DNA of 64,000 nucleotides, from positions 1 through 64,000 of the forward strand of contig CAIOAN010000001.1 of NCBI GenBank assembly GCA_903855995.1, written 5' to 3'. A program made the position numbers and the translations under genes. The notes under the pieces were generated by a model. It saw only the letters and a list, made by a program, of their open reading frames with translations. It was not told the DNA's origin and did no database searches. Each line of letters starts with the position of its first letter. Positions within the stretch are counted from its first letter, which is position 1. The DNA comes from an uncultured Opitutia bacterium. Lineage in GTDB: Bacteria; Verrucomicrobiota; Verrucomicrobiia; Opitutales; UBA953. This document shows, piece after piece, positions 1 through 8,262 of this stretch.

Positions 1-34
1 GCGGGCCCGACCCTACCCATTGCCTCGGCAAATC

Positions 35-82
35 GATGCAGCCCTCGATGCAGTCATCGACGCTGTCCTCGATTCAGTCCTC
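35..82 (-). repeat. 12-bp tandem repeat array, copy A
   Basis: Four consecutive 12-bp units, read on the minus strand, are GAGGACTGAATC, GAGGACAGCGTC, GATGACTGCATC and GAGGGCTGCATC. They begin 7 bp after the stop codon of the methyltransferase gene. The first unit is identical to the first unit of a second array at 13398-13457. TGA triplets occur in the minus-strand reading, so it does not look like an extension of the gene. Function unknown. Confidence 0.7.
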
Positions 83-89
83 TATTCCT

Positions 90-1301
90 TTACGCAATCC
101 TACTCCAAAGCACCTTGAGGTAGCGTCCCTCGGGGTGGTTGGAGGCGTTGGGGTGGTCGCCGCCGGGGCCGGTGCGATCGAAGATCTGGAGGCGCTTCTG
201 GTAGCGGTGGGCGGCCTTGCTGACGAGGTCCTCGAAGGACTCGGGAGAGACCAAGCCGGAGCAGGAGCAGGTCACGAAAAGACCCCCTGGGGCCACGAGC
301 TGCATGGCGAGGACATTGAGATCGTTATATTTCTTAAGTCCTTCTGCCTCAAACTCTTCGTCGCGGCTATCGACGAACTTAGGGGGGTCGCAAAGGACCA
401 GATCCCAGGTCTTGCCGTTCTTCTGCATCTGGCGGATCCAAGTGAAGGCGTCGGCATGGACGAAGTCGATGCGGACGTTGTTCAGGTTCATGTTCCGCTT
501 GGCCATCTCGATGGCCTTCTCGTCGAGGTCGACCGCGGTGACTTCCGTGGCGCCGGCGAGCTTGGCGGCGATGGAGAAACCCCCCGAATAACAGCACAAA
601 TCGAGGACTTTCAGGCCTTTGGCGAGGGCGCCGAAGCGGCGGCGGTTATCCCGCTGGTCGCAGAAGAAGCCGGTCTTGTGGCCTTCGGCGAAGTCGACCT
701 CCTGAATCATGCCGAATTCCTTAATTTTGACGAAGCGGACGGCCGATTTCGGGATGTCCGTCGGCATAATCCCTTCAATACGAGCGACATGCGCATCTAC
801 TTGGACAATCTCGCGCTTGGTGCCCACGGCGTCGTGCAGGATGGGAATCCAGCGGGGGAGGCGGCGCATGACCGCATAAGAGGAGACTTCGATGGAAAGC
901 ACGTCGCCCAGTCGGTCGACGATTAAACCGGAGAGAAAATCGGCGTCGGCATTGACCACGCGGTAGGCGTCGGTGTTTTCGTCGAGCTTCAGGACGTCCT
1001 TACGGAGCGCGGCGGCGCGGCGGATGACCTGTTCGAACCAGACATCATCGGGCTTACCCGGCGTGGCCTTGAGGATGCGGAGGGCGATGGGGGCGCCGGC
1101 GTTCCAGAAGCCGTAGCCGATGAATGAGCCTTGCTTATCATAGGCGGCGACGACGTCGCCCTGGCGGGCATCCGGCGAGACTTCGCCGACCATCGAGCGG
1201 AAGATCGAGGGCTTGGACGTGAACGTCTTCAGCTGCACCCATGGCTTCTCGCGCGCGATGGGCGCGGGGATGTTGGGCAGCATGCTGGTCGGCTCGGACA
1301 T
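90..1301 (-). CDS. Class I SAM-dependent rRNA methyltransferase (RlmI-like)
   Basis: This 403-residue protein matches the RlmI/PUA-containing family that makes 5-methylcytosine in 23S rRNA. The N-terminal third (KPWVQLKTFTSKPSIF, then GDVVAAYD) looks like a PUA RNA-binding domain. The Rossmann methyltransferase domain follows, with the SAM-binding motif VLDLCCYSGGFS, the acidic AVDLDEKAIEMAKRN segment, the catalytic CDPPKF motif and a late TCSCS cysteine motif. The ATG at 1301 gives the usual family length of about 390-400 residues. It lies on the same strand as ppnP but 60 bp away. The exact rRNA position modified is inferred from the family only. Confidence 0.88.
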   Translation of the reverse strand: MSEPTSMLPNIPAPIAREKPWVQLKTFTSKPSIFRSMVGEVSPDARQGDVVAAYDKQGSFIGYGFWNAGAPIALRILKATPGKPDDVWFEQVIRRAAALRKDVLKLDENTDAYRVVNADADFLSGLIVDRLGDVLSIEVSSYAVMRRLPRWIPILHDAVGTKREIVQVDAHVARIEGIMPTDIPKSAVRFVKIKEFGMIQEVDFAEGHKTGFFCDQRDNRRRFGALAKGLKVLDLCCYSGGFSIAAKLAGATEVTAVDLDEKAIEMAKRNMNLNNVRIDFVHADAFTWIRQMQKNGKTWDLVLCDPPKFVDSRDEEFEAEGLKKYNDLNVLAMQLVAPGGLFVTCSCSGLVSPESFEDLVSKAAHRYQKRLQIFDRTGPGGDHPNASNHPEGRYLKVLWSRIA

Positions 1302-1360
1302 GCCGACAGGTTCGGGGAGGCGTCGCCCTTGGCAAGCCCCGGCCGCTCTTACCGGTCAGA

Positions 1361-1675
1361 TTAACCGATGAAGCTGCAGATATACTGGCAGATGCCGGAC
1401 TGCACCGTGATCGTGAAGCCGGACTTCGGGGCCACGTAGAAGTGGGTGCCCGCGCCGTAGGTCTTCTCTTCCTTGGAACCGTCCTGGACCACGACGCACG
1501 AGCCGTCGGTGATCTCCATGATCTCGGCCTTGTCGGTACCGAAGTGGTAGGTGCCGGCGTAGATCAGGCCGACGGTCTTCTTGGCGCCATCGGCGGTGAG
1601 GATCGTGTGGGAGACGACCTTGCCATCGAAGTAGACGTTGGCTTTGGCGACGGCGGTGACGTTTTTGAATTCCAT
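1361..1675 (-). CDS. ppnP: Pyrimidine/purine nucleoside phosphorylase PpnP
   Basis: The 104-residue protein has the PpnP (formerly DUF1255) cupin pattern: MEFKNVTAVAKANVYFDGKV at the start, TVGLIYAGTYHFGTDKAEIMEI in the middle and YGAGTHFYVAPKSGFTI near the end. The family phosphorolyses several nucleosides to free base and ribose-1-phosphate in the cytosol. The length is slightly above the roughly 94 residues of the E. coli protein. It stands alone between the methyltransferase and the nuo terminator, with a G-rich run just upstream on the opposite strand, so it probably has its own promoter. Confidence 0.9.
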   Translation of the reverse strand: MEFKNVTAVAKANVYFDGKVVSHTILTADGAKKTVGLIYAGTYHFGTDKAEIMEITDGSCVVVQDGSKEEKTYGAGTHFYVAPKSGFTITVQSGICQYICSFIG

Positions 1676-1691
1676 GGGGGTGTTTGGTAAA

Positions 1692-1715
1692 GGGAGGGGG
1701 AGGGAGGGTAAAGGG
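1692..1715 (+). other. Potential G-quadruplex upstream of ppnP
   Basis: The plus strand carries G-runs at 1692-1694, 1696-1700, 1702-1704, 1706-1708 and 1713-1715 with loops of 1-4 bases, which fits the usual G-quadruplex pattern. It starts 17 bp upstream of the ppnP start codon, with the G-run on the ppnP template strand. A perfect 8-bp hairpin (TTCGTCGC-GGA-GCGACGAA, 1722-1740) lies next to it. Any regulatory role is speculative. Confidence 0.45.
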
Positions 1716-1743
1716 AGAAAGTTCGTCGCGGAGCGACGAATCA

Positions 1744-1855
1744 GAGTATGGAGTATCGAGTATGGAGTATAGGGGTAGTGCTGAGGGTATGAAAAAGGAC
1801 CGCACGGTGTGCGGTCCCTATTCCCCGATACTCGATACTCGGGCCAACGATACTC
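1744..1855. repeat. Heptamer array GAGTAT(N) with facing inverted copies
   Basis: Four GAGTAT copies sit exactly 7 bp apart at 1744, 1751, 1758 and 1765. The reverse complement ATACTC occurs at 1828 and 1835 (again 7 bp apart) and at 1850. The two arms flank the rho-independent terminator of the nuo operon. The right arm ends 8 bp from the nuoF stop codon. The same architecture with another heptamer is found at 16411-16504. Confidence 0.75.
1792..1817 (-). terminator. Rho-independent terminator of the nuo operon
   Basis: A perfect 9-bp stem, GGACCGCAC / GTGCGGTCC (1797-1805 and 1809-1817), has a 3-base loop. On the minus strand it is followed by five T residues (A-tract 1792-1796 on the plus strand). 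It lies 46 bp after the nuoF stop codon, so it ends the nuoB-F transcript. Confidence 0.85.
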
Positions 1856-1862
1856 TCTTAGT

Positions 1863-3212
1863 TCAGATCAACTTCAGCGTGGGTACCGCTTCGCCCTTCT
1901 GGCGCTTACGGATGGACTCGAGGTACTCGTCCTTGAACTTCGGGACGGCGGACTGCACGGGCCACGCGACGGCTTCGCCGTGGGCGCAGATCGTGCGGCC
2001 GGCCACCTGGTTCGCGATGTCGAGCAGCAGCGGGACGTCGGTCTCGAGACCGCCGCCGGTCGTGATGCGCTTCGAGACGCGGGAGAGCCAGAGGGAACCT
2101 TCGCGGCACGGCGTGCACTGGCCGCAGGTCTCGTGGGCGTAGAAGGCGTTGAGGTTGGAGAGCGCCTGAATCATCTCGACGGAGTCGTCGATGACGATGG
2201 TGCCGCCGGTGCCGAGGCCCGTGCCGCACGCGGCGATGCTGTTGGAATCGAGCGGGATGTCTTCGAGCGCCCAGTCGAACTCGGTGCCGTTGGCGAGCAT
2301 GCCCTTGAAGCGTTCGCCAACCTTGAGGATCTTGGTGGAAGAACCGCCGGGGATGATCGCCTTGATCGTGCGTCCATCGAGCGGGCCACCGCAGAGGTCG
2401 TAGAGCAGTTCACCGAAGGTGGCCTTGCCGGCTTCGATCTCGTAGAGGCCCGGGCGCTTCACCAGGCCGCTGACGCCCCAGATGTGCGTACCGCTGTCGC
2501 CAGGGATGCCGATCTTGGCGAACTCCGCGCCGCCGAAGGCGAGCACGTGTTTCACCTGCGCCATCGTCTCCGCGTTGTTGACGATGGTCGGGCAGTTGTA
2601 GAGGCCGAGGACGGCCGGGAAATACGGGGGCTTGATGCGCGGGTAGCCACGCTTGCCTTCGAGTGATTCAATCAGGCCGGTCTCTTCGCCGCAGACGTAG
2701 CAACCTCCGCCGCGATGGATGACGACTTCGCAAGAATAGCCCGAGCCGAGGATGTTCTGGCCAAGGAAGCCTTTGGCCTTCGCTTCGGCGATCGCGCGCT
2801 CGAGGATCTTCGCGCCGTGGATGAACTCGCCGCGGATATAGATGAAGGCCTGCTTGGCCTGGATGGCCCACGCGGTGATCGCGATGCCTTCCAGCATCTG
2901 GTGCGGGTCCTTGTAGATGATCTGGCGGTCCTTGTAGGTGCCGGGTTCGGATTCGTCGGCGTTGACGACGAGGTAGGCGGGCTTGCCCGACTTGCGGTCG
3001 AGGAACTTCCACTTCATGCCAGTCGGGAAGCCGGCGCCGCCGCGGCCGCGCAGGCCAGAGACTTCGACTTCCTTGCAGACTTCGTCGGGCTTGAGGGCGA
3101 CGGCTTTCTTGAGGGCTTCGTAACCGCCGTTGCGCAGGTAGCAGTCGATATCGACCGTGTACCCCGGCTTGCGGAGGTTGGCGTAGATGAGAGGGCGTTC
3201 GACGGCGGGCAT
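1863..3212 (-). CDS. nuoF: NADH-quinone oxidoreductase subunit F
   Basis: This is the NADH-dehydrogenase subunit of complex I, which binds NADH, FMN and the N3 [4Fe-4S] cluster in the peripheral arm. The 449 residues contain the FMN/NADH motif GLRGRGGAGFPTGMKW near residue 55, the glycine-rich CYVCGEETGLIESLEG segment, and the cluster motif ETCGQCTPCREGSLW near residue 352, with a fourth cysteine in the later TICAHGE segment. It is the last gene of the minus-strand run nuoB-C-D-E-F. Subunit G does not follow; a terminator does. Confidence 0.97.
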   Translation of the reverse strand: MPAVERPLIYANLRKPGYTVDIDCYLRNGGYEALKKAVALKPDEVCKEVEVSGLRGRGGAGFPTGMKWKFLDRKSGKPAYLVVNADESEPGTYKDRQIIYKDPHQMLEGIAITAWAIQAKQAFIYIRGEFIHGAKILERAIAEAKAKGFLGQNILGSGYSCEVVIHRGGGCYVCGEETGLIESLEGKRGYPRIKPPYFPAVLGLYNCPTIVNNAETMAQVKHVLAFGGAEFAKIGIPGDSGTHIWGVSGLVKRPGLYEIEAGKATFGELLYDLCGGPLDGRTIKAIIPGGSSTKILKVGERFKGMLANGTEFDWALEDIPLDSNSIAACGTGLGTGGTIVIDDSVEMIQALSNLNAFYAHETCGQCTPCREGSLWLSRVSKRITTGGGLETDVPLLLDIANQVAGRTICAHGEAVAWPVQSAVPKFKDEYLESIRKRQKGEAVPTLKLI

Positions 3213-3231
3213 GTCGCTTAAGGTTTAGAGA

Positions 3232-3798
3232 TTAACCGTTCCACTCGGGCGTGCCGGGGACGGGAGGGTTCAGGCCGTAGGACGGATCCTTGAGCGTGGC
3301 CTTGAGCTGGGCGGCGAACTTACCGGCGTCTTCGGGCTTCACGTTCTCGTGCATCGAAGCGTCGACATGGACGACTGGTCCGCAGCCGCAGTCGGCGATG
3401 CATTCGACGAACTCCAGGGTGAAGTCGCCGTCGGGCGAAGTCTCGCCGCGCTTGCAGTTGAGGGACTGCTCGAGGTTCTCCATCAGCGCGTAGGAGCCGC
3501 GGAGGGCGCAGGACAGCGTGCGGCAGACGCGCACATGGCGGCGGCCGATCGGCGACTGGCGGTACATCGGATAGAACGTCACCACTTCGAGTACCTGCAT
3601 CGGGGTCACGCCGACGAGACTGGCGACCCAGGTCATGTCTTCTTTCGTGATGTAACCGCGGTCTTCCTGCACGAGGTGCAGGAGGGGCATCGTCGCGCTG
3701 CGCTGCTGCGGATACTGCGCGATGATGGCGGGAGCCTTCGCCAGCGTCTCAGGCTTGAGCGGGCGGGCGGGGGCGGAGGAAGAAGGAGAGTCGTGCAT
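3232..3798 (-). CDS. nuoE: NADH-quinone oxidoreductase subunit E
   Basis: NuoE is the thioredoxin-like subunit that carries the N1a [2Fe-2S] cluster next to NuoF. The cysteine ligands are visible as VCRTLSC and later CIADCGC, giving the C-x4-C and C-x3-C pairs of the family. The ATG at 3798 leaves a 5-bp gap after nuoD and yields 188 residues. An upstream in-frame ATG at 3816 would add six residues and overlap nuoD, so I prefer the shorter form. The N-terminus is Pro/Ala-rich before the conserved helical region. Confidence 0.93.
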   Translation of the reverse strand: MHDSPSSSAPARPLKPETLAKAPAIIAQYPQQRSATMPLLHLVQEDRGYITKEDMTWVASLVGVTPMQVLEVVTFYPMYRQSPIGRRHVRVCRTLSCALRGSYALMENLEQSLNCKRGETSPDGDFTLEFVECIADCGCGPVVHVDASMHENVKPEDAGKFAAQLKATLKDPSYGLNPPVPGTPEWNG

Positions 3799-3803
3799 GT
3801 TGT

Positions 3804-5030
3804 TTAGCGGTCGCATTCGCCCATGACGAAGTCGAGCGAACCGAGGATGGAAGCGACGTCGGTGAGGAAGTTGCCGGGGACGATGGCGGGAAGGATCGAG
3901 AGCGAGACGAAGCTCGGGCCGCGGATGCGCAGGCGATACGGGACGCCGCCGCCGTTGGAGACGACGTAGAAGCCGAGCGCGCCCTTCGGGTTCTCGGCCT
4001 CGAAGTAGACTTCGCCGGCCGGGATCTGCGGGCCTTCGGTCACCAGCATGAAGTTCTGGATGAGCTCTTCCATCTTCGTCATCACCTTCGCCTTGGGCGG
4101 GAGGAAGATCTTCTTCGCGTCTTCGGCGTACCAGGCGCCGCCGGGCATCGTCTTCACGACCTGGCGGATGATGCGCACGGACTGGCGGAGCTCTTCCATG
4201 CGGACGAGGTAGCGGTCGAAGCAGTCGCCCTTCACGCCGACGGGGACGTCGAAGTCATACTGCTCGTAGCCCGAGTAAGGCTTATCCTTGCGGAGGTCGA
4301 ACGGCACGCCGGAAGCACGGAGGTTCGGGCCGGTGAGGCCGTAGGCGAGGGCCATCTCCTTCGAGATGGTGGCGATGCCTTCGGTGCGCTCGAGGAAGAT
4401 GCCGTTACGAGTGAGCAGCTTGTCGACCTCGTCGATCGTGCGTTCGACGCCGTCGCAGAAGGCCGAGACCTTGGGGAGCCAGCCGTCCGGGATGTCGCGC
4501 GTCACGCCGCCGATGCGGGTGTAGCTCGTGGTGAAGCGGGCGCCGGTGAGTTCTTCGAAGAGCGTGTAGAGTTTCTCACGCTCGTTGAAGGTGTACATGA
4601 ACACCGTCCACGCGCCGGTATCCATCGCGTAGACGCCGATGCCGAGGAGATGGGACGAGATGCGGGCCATCTCGCAGGTGAGCACGCGGATCGCTTCGCA
4701 GCGGGCGGGCAGCTTGAGGCCGGCGAGTTTTTCGACGGCGATCGCGTAGGCGACGTTGTTGGCGAGCGGGGCGAGGTAATCCAGACGGTCCGTATACGGG
4801 ACGAACTGGTTATACGTCATGTTCTCGGCGATCTTCTCGTCGCCGCGGTGCAGGTAGCCGATGACCGGGTCGCACTTCACGACCTTATCGCCGTCGAGCT
4901 CGAGGCTCAGGCGGAGCACGCCGTGCGTGGCCGGGTGGGACGGACCCATGTTCAGGGTCATGTTCTCTCCGCGCAGTTCTTCCGAACGGGCGGCGACGTC
5001 GCCGATGGAGATTTCCTTGGTGATCTTCAC
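3804..5030 (-). CDS. nuoD: NADH-quinone oxidoreductase subunit D
   Basis: NuoD is the 49-kDa subunit of complex I and forms the quinone pocket with NuoB. The 408-residue protein begins its conserved part with MTLNMGPSHPATHGVLR, the family hallmark holding the quinone-binding His. Other family blocks are GYLHRGDEKIAE, TYNQFVPYTDRLDYL and, at the C-terminus, the SLDFVMGECDR ending. It follows nuoC by 6 bp. It is separate from NuoC, unlike the fused NuoCD of enterobacteria. Confidence 0.97.
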   Translation of the reverse strand: MKITKEISIGDVAARSEELRGENMTLNMGPSHPATHGVLRLSLELDGDKVVKCDPVIGYLHRGDEKIAENMTYNQFVPYTDRLDYLAPLANNVAYAIAVEKLAGLKLPARCEAIRVLTCEMARISSHLLGIGVYAMDTGAWTVFMYTFNEREKLYTLFEELTGARFTTSYTRIGGVTRDIPDGWLPKVSAFCDGVERTIDEVDKLLTRNGIFLERTEGIATISKEMALAYGLTGPNLRASGVPFDLRKDKPYSGYEQYDFDVPVGVKGDCFDRYLVRMEELRQSVRIIRQVVKTMPGGAWYAEDAKKIFLPPKAKVMTKMEELIQNFMLVTEGPQIPAGEVYFEAENPKGALGFYVVSNGGGVPYRLRIRGPSFVSLSILPAIVPGNFLTDVASILGSLDFVMGECDR

Positions 5031-5036
5031 GTTAAA

Positions 5037-5624
5037 TCAGGCTTTGGGTTTTTCCTCGGTCCAGGACTGGTCGAGCGCGGAAGGTTCGCCTTCGGAGAGC
5101 TTGCCGCCGTGCGAGACGAACGGTCCGCCCATCATCGGGGCGGGCTCGACCTTCTGGCCGGTGACCTCCGCGACGTCGGCGGCGGGGAAGGGGACTTCGA
5201 TGCCGGCGAGAGGGAAGTCCTTGCGGAGCGGGTGATACGGATACGAATCCCACATCAGGATGCGGCGCGGGTCCGGGTGGCCTTCGAAGACGATGCCGAA
5301 CATGTCGAACGCTTCACGCTCGTGCCAGTTGGCGCCGGGGTGGAGCGAAGAGACGCTCGGGACGCGGTCGTTGACGGCGTCGACGTGCAGGCGGACGTAT
5401 TCCTTGTGCGTCGTGCTCAGGAGATGGATGACGACGCCGAAGCGGACCGGACGGCCTTGCAGCTCGAGGCCGCAGAGGTCGGCGAGCAGGTCGAAGCCCT
5501 GTTCGTCGCGCAGCGCGCTGACGACGGCAAGGAGGTCGCTGCCGGCGACGCGGTAGGTCGGCATGTCCTTGCCGGCGAGGTCCTGCGTGGCAGGGAAACG
5601 GGAGGTCAGCGCGGCGGCGTCCAT
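5037..5624 (-). CDS. nuoC: NADH-quinone oxidoreductase subunit C
   Basis: NuoC is the 30-kDa peripheral-arm subunit of complex I. The 195-residue protein shows the signature WHEREAFDMFGIVFEGHPDPRRI in two adjoining blocks, followed by WDSYPYHPLRKDFPL, both typical of the family. It sits 8 bp after nuoB and 6 bp before nuoD. The C-terminal 40 residues (EPAPMMGGPFVSHGG onward) extend past the core and resemble the linker seen where NuoC and NuoD lie close together. Confidence 0.95.
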   Translation of the reverse strand: MDAAALTSRFPATQDLAGKDMPTYRVAGSDLLAVVSALRDEQGFDLLADLCGLELQGRPVRFGVVIHLLSTTHKEYVRLHVDAVNDRVPSVSSLHPGANWHEREAFDMFGIVFEGHPDPRRILMWDSYPYHPLRKDFPLAGIEVPFPAADVAEVTGQKVEPAPMMGGPFVSHGGKLSEGEPSALDQSWTEEKPKA

Positions 5625-5632
5625 GTCCGTGT

Positions 5633-6166
5633 TTAGCTGACGATCTTCGTTTCGACCGTGCGACCGCGGAACGTGCGACGCAAAGAGCCGCCTTCGTTAC
5701 GGATCTTTTCCTGGAGCAGCATCATGCCGTCGAGGAGGGCCTCGGGGCGGGGCGGGCAGCCGGAAATATAGATATCCACCGGGACGATATTATCGACACC
5801 CTGCAGCGTGGCGTAGGAGCGATACATGCCGCCCGTGGAAGCGCAGGCGCCCATGGCGACGACCCACTTCGGTTCGGCCATCTGGTCGTAGATGCGGCGG
5901 ACGACTTCGGCCATCTTGTAGGTGACTGTGCCGGCGACGATCATGCAGTCGGCTTGGCGGGGGGAGAAGCGCATCACCTCCATGCCGAAGCGGGAGATGT
6001 CGAAGCGGGAGCCGCCGGCGGCCATGAGCTCGATGGCGCAACAGGCGAGGCCCATCGGCATCGGCCAGACCGAGTTGCTGCGCACCCAGTTCACGACGGC
6101 ATCGGCGCGGGTCACGATGACCTCGCCCTCCACCTTGCTGTTATAACCGAAATCGGATTTGACCAT
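5633..6166 (-). CDS. nuoB: NADH-quinone oxidoreductase subunit B
   Basis: NuoB carries the N2 [4Fe-4S] cluster, which hands electrons to quinone. The tandem-cysteine motif [13 protein letters not shown] is present, with the further ligands in MGACASTGG and [15 protein letters not shown] chose the ATG at 6166 (177 residues), which gives a normal NuoB N-terminus. An in-frame ATG at 6199 would add an unusual [11 protein letters not shown] leader. No nuoA precedes it, although nuoA normally opens the operon: 173 bp upstream the sulfatase gene starts in the other direction. Confidence 0.95.
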   Translation of the reverse strand: MVKSDFGYNSKVEGEVIVTRADAVVNWVRSNSVWPMPMGLACCAIELMAAGGSRFDISRFGMEVMRFSPRQADCMIVAGTVTYKMAEVVRRIYDQMAEPKWVVAMGACASTGGMYRSYATLQGVDNIVPVDIYISGCPPRPEALLDGMMLLQEKIRNEGGSLRRTFRGRTVETKIVS

Positions 6167-6339
6167 GGTCGTTGGCCGCAAGTTAGGACAGCCCCCCATA
6201 GGAGCAAGCGGGAAGGGGCAAAAACGCCGTTTTTATCGCTTCTAATCGAGGTCGGTAGACCGAGCGTGGGTCCGTCGGGGTTTTACCTGCTTTCCTTGCA
6301 ACTCTGCCCTCTGGGCTTTGTTCTATGGGCATACCCCTG

Positions 6340-8256
6340 ATGAAAAATCCGCTTACCCTGCTGGTCGTGCTGTCGGCTGCCTTCTTGGCCGCCGCCCAAC
6401 CCGCTGCCCGAGCTCCGAACGTGGTGGTGATCTTTATTGATGACATGGGATACGGGGACATCGAGCCTTACGGGGCCACCAAGCAGCGGACCCCCCACCT
6501 TGTGCGCATGGCGAAAGAGGGGATGAAGCTCACCAGTTTCTACGCGGCCCCGGTTTGCTCCGTCTCCCGCGCCCAGATGATGACCGGCTGCTACGGCGCC
6601 CGGGTTTCCGTGCCCGGCGTCTATTTCCCCGGTGAGCGCTTCGGGCTCAATCCCGCCGAGTTCACGGTCGCGGAACGCTTGAAGGAGCGCGGGTATGCCA
6701 CCCAGGCGGTCGGCAAGTGGCATCTCGGCGACCAGCCAGAGTTCCTGCCGACCCGGCAGGGCTTCGACCATTATCTCGGGATTCCGTATTCGAATGACAT
6801 GCTGAAGAAGTTCGCCGACACCCAGGTGCCCGTGGTGCCGTTGCTGCGCGATGAGAAGGTGGTCGAACTGATCGACAACGACGGGCAGAGCAAGCTAGTC
6901 GAGGTCTACACGAAGGAATCCACTGATTTCATTGATCGAAATAAGGATCACCCGTTCTACCTCTACCTGGCGCATAACGCCGTGCACACGCCCATCCACC
7001 CCGGCGCGGCCTTCGCCGGCAAGTCGCAGAATGGTCGGTTTGGCGACTGGGTCGAAGAGGTCGACTGGAGCGTCGGGCGGATTCTCGACAAGCTTGTCGA
7101 ACTGAAGTTAGACCAGAACACGTTGGTGATCTTCACGAGTGATAACGGTCCGTGGCTAATCAAGGGGAGCGATGGCGGCAGTGCCGGTCCGCTCCGCGGC
7201 GGCAAAGGTTCGACCTGGGAGGGAGGTGTGCGCGAACCAACGATTGCCTGGTGGCCGGGCCATGTGCCTGCCGGTTCCGTCAACGACGCTGTCGCTGGCA
7301 CAATTGATCTTTTGCCGACGTTCGTTTCCCTCGCCGGCGGTAACCTGCCCGGGACGCCGGTGATCGATGGCCGTGACATCACGTCGCTTCTGCTGGGCCA
7401 GTCCAAGGAGTCGGCGCGTGAAGCGCATTATTATTTTTCCGGCTACGATCTGCAGGCCGTCCGCCAAGGGCGCTGGAAGCTCGCGATCGCGCCCCAGCCG
7501 GAAGGTAGCAACGTCAAGAAGAGTCCCAAAGTAGCCGCCGGCCTGCGTCTTTACGACCTCGACGCCGAGATCGGCGAGCAGACCGACGTCGCTGCGCAGC
7601 ACCCCGAAGTCGTCGCGAAACTCAAGGCGTTGGCCGACAAGATGTCGGCCGAGATCGGCGGCAAGACGCCGACGGCCCGCCGACCGGCCGGGGAGGTGAA
7701 GAATCCGCAGACCCTTTATCCGATGGTTGATTACGCCCCGGGCGCCAAGGCGGCGGCCAAGAAGGGCAAAGCTGAAAACAAGAAAGACGCGGCCAAGTCC
7801 GTGCCGCTGAGGGAGCTCAAACTCGGCGACAATCTATCCTCCGCTTCCGCGCCGCAGGTCAACGGCAAGGCTTTCAACATTGAGTGCAAGGTCGAGACCG
7901 AGCAGCGCGATGCCGTGATTCTTGCCCAAGGCGGCCTGATGGGGTATGCGCTCCATGTCCGCGCAGGCCATGTGGTCTTCACGGTGCGGCAGAGCGCCGA
8001 CCGCGTCACGGAAATCTCCTCGCCCGCCGAAGTGAAAGGGAAGTTCGGGGTCAGCGTCGGGCTCGCGGCTGATGGTACGATGAGCTTGTTGGTCGCGGGA
8101 CAGGAAACCGTCACGGGCAAGACCCAAGGGCTGTTTACCCGTCAGCCGGCCGAGGATTTCTGCCTAGGCGGCGACAACGGCAAGCCCGTCGGAATCTACG
8201 CGCCGTTGACGCCGCTGCAGGGTGCGATTTCGGAACTCTCCTTCACGTCTCGTTGA
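6340..8256 (+). CDS. Secreted sulfatase with C-terminal jelly-roll-like domain
   Basis: This is a type I (formylglycine) sulfatase likely acting on a sulfated glycan outside the cytoplasm. From the ATG at 6340 a signal peptide (KNPLTLLVVLSAAFLAAAQ) is followed by the metal-binding pair in FIDDMGYGD and the active-site motif CSVSR. Its first Cys would become formylglycine, but Val replaces the usual Pro or Ala. GKWHLGD, HNAVHTPIHPG and TSDNGPW complete the family pattern. After residue 470 a Lys/Ala linker leads to a roughly 140-residue beta-rich tail resembling a LamG-type domain. An ATG at 6325 is an alternative start. The lyase gene follows after 6 bp, so the two are probably cotranscribed. 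Confidence 0.93.
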   Translation: MKNPLTLLVVLSAAFLAAAQPAARAPNVVVIFIDDMGYGDIEPYGATKQRTPHLVRMAKEGMKLTSFYAAPVCSVSRAQMMTGCYGARVSVPGVYFPGERFGLNPAEFTVAERLKERGYATQAVGKWHLGDQPEFLPTRQGFDHYLGIPYSNDMLKKFADTQVPVVPLLRDEKVVELIDNDGQSKLVEVYTKESTDFIDRNKDHPFYLYLAHNAVHTPIHPGAAFAGKSQNGRFGDWVEEVDWSVGRILDKLVELKLDQNTLVIFTSDNGPWLIKGSDGGSAGPLRGGKGSTWEGGVREPTIAWWPGHVPAGSVNDAVAGTIDLLPTFVSLAGGNLPGTPVIDGRDITSLLLGQSKESAREAHYYFSGYDLQAVRQGRWKLAIAPQPEGSNVKKSPKVAAGLRLYDLDAEIGEQTDVAAQHPEVVAKLKALADKMSAEIGGKTPTARRPAGEVKNPQTLYPMVDYAPGAKAAAKKGKAENKKDAAKSVPLRELKLGDNLSSASAPQVNGKAFNIECKVETEQRDAVILAQGGLMGYALHVRAGHVVFTVRQSADRVTEISSPAEVKGKFGVSVGLAADGTMSLLVAGQETVTGKTQGLFTRQPAEDFCLGGDNGKPVGIYAPLTPLQGAISELSFTSR

Positions 8257-8262
8257 AATATC

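Noticed and set aside
36-926. A plus-strand frame starting inside the 12-bp repeat
   Set aside because: It is antisense to the RlmI-like gene, and the repeats explain its Met/Gln/Ser-rich start.
1744-1770. CRISPR array in the heptamer repeats
   Set aside because: Units are 7 bp with no unique spacers, and no cas genes are present.
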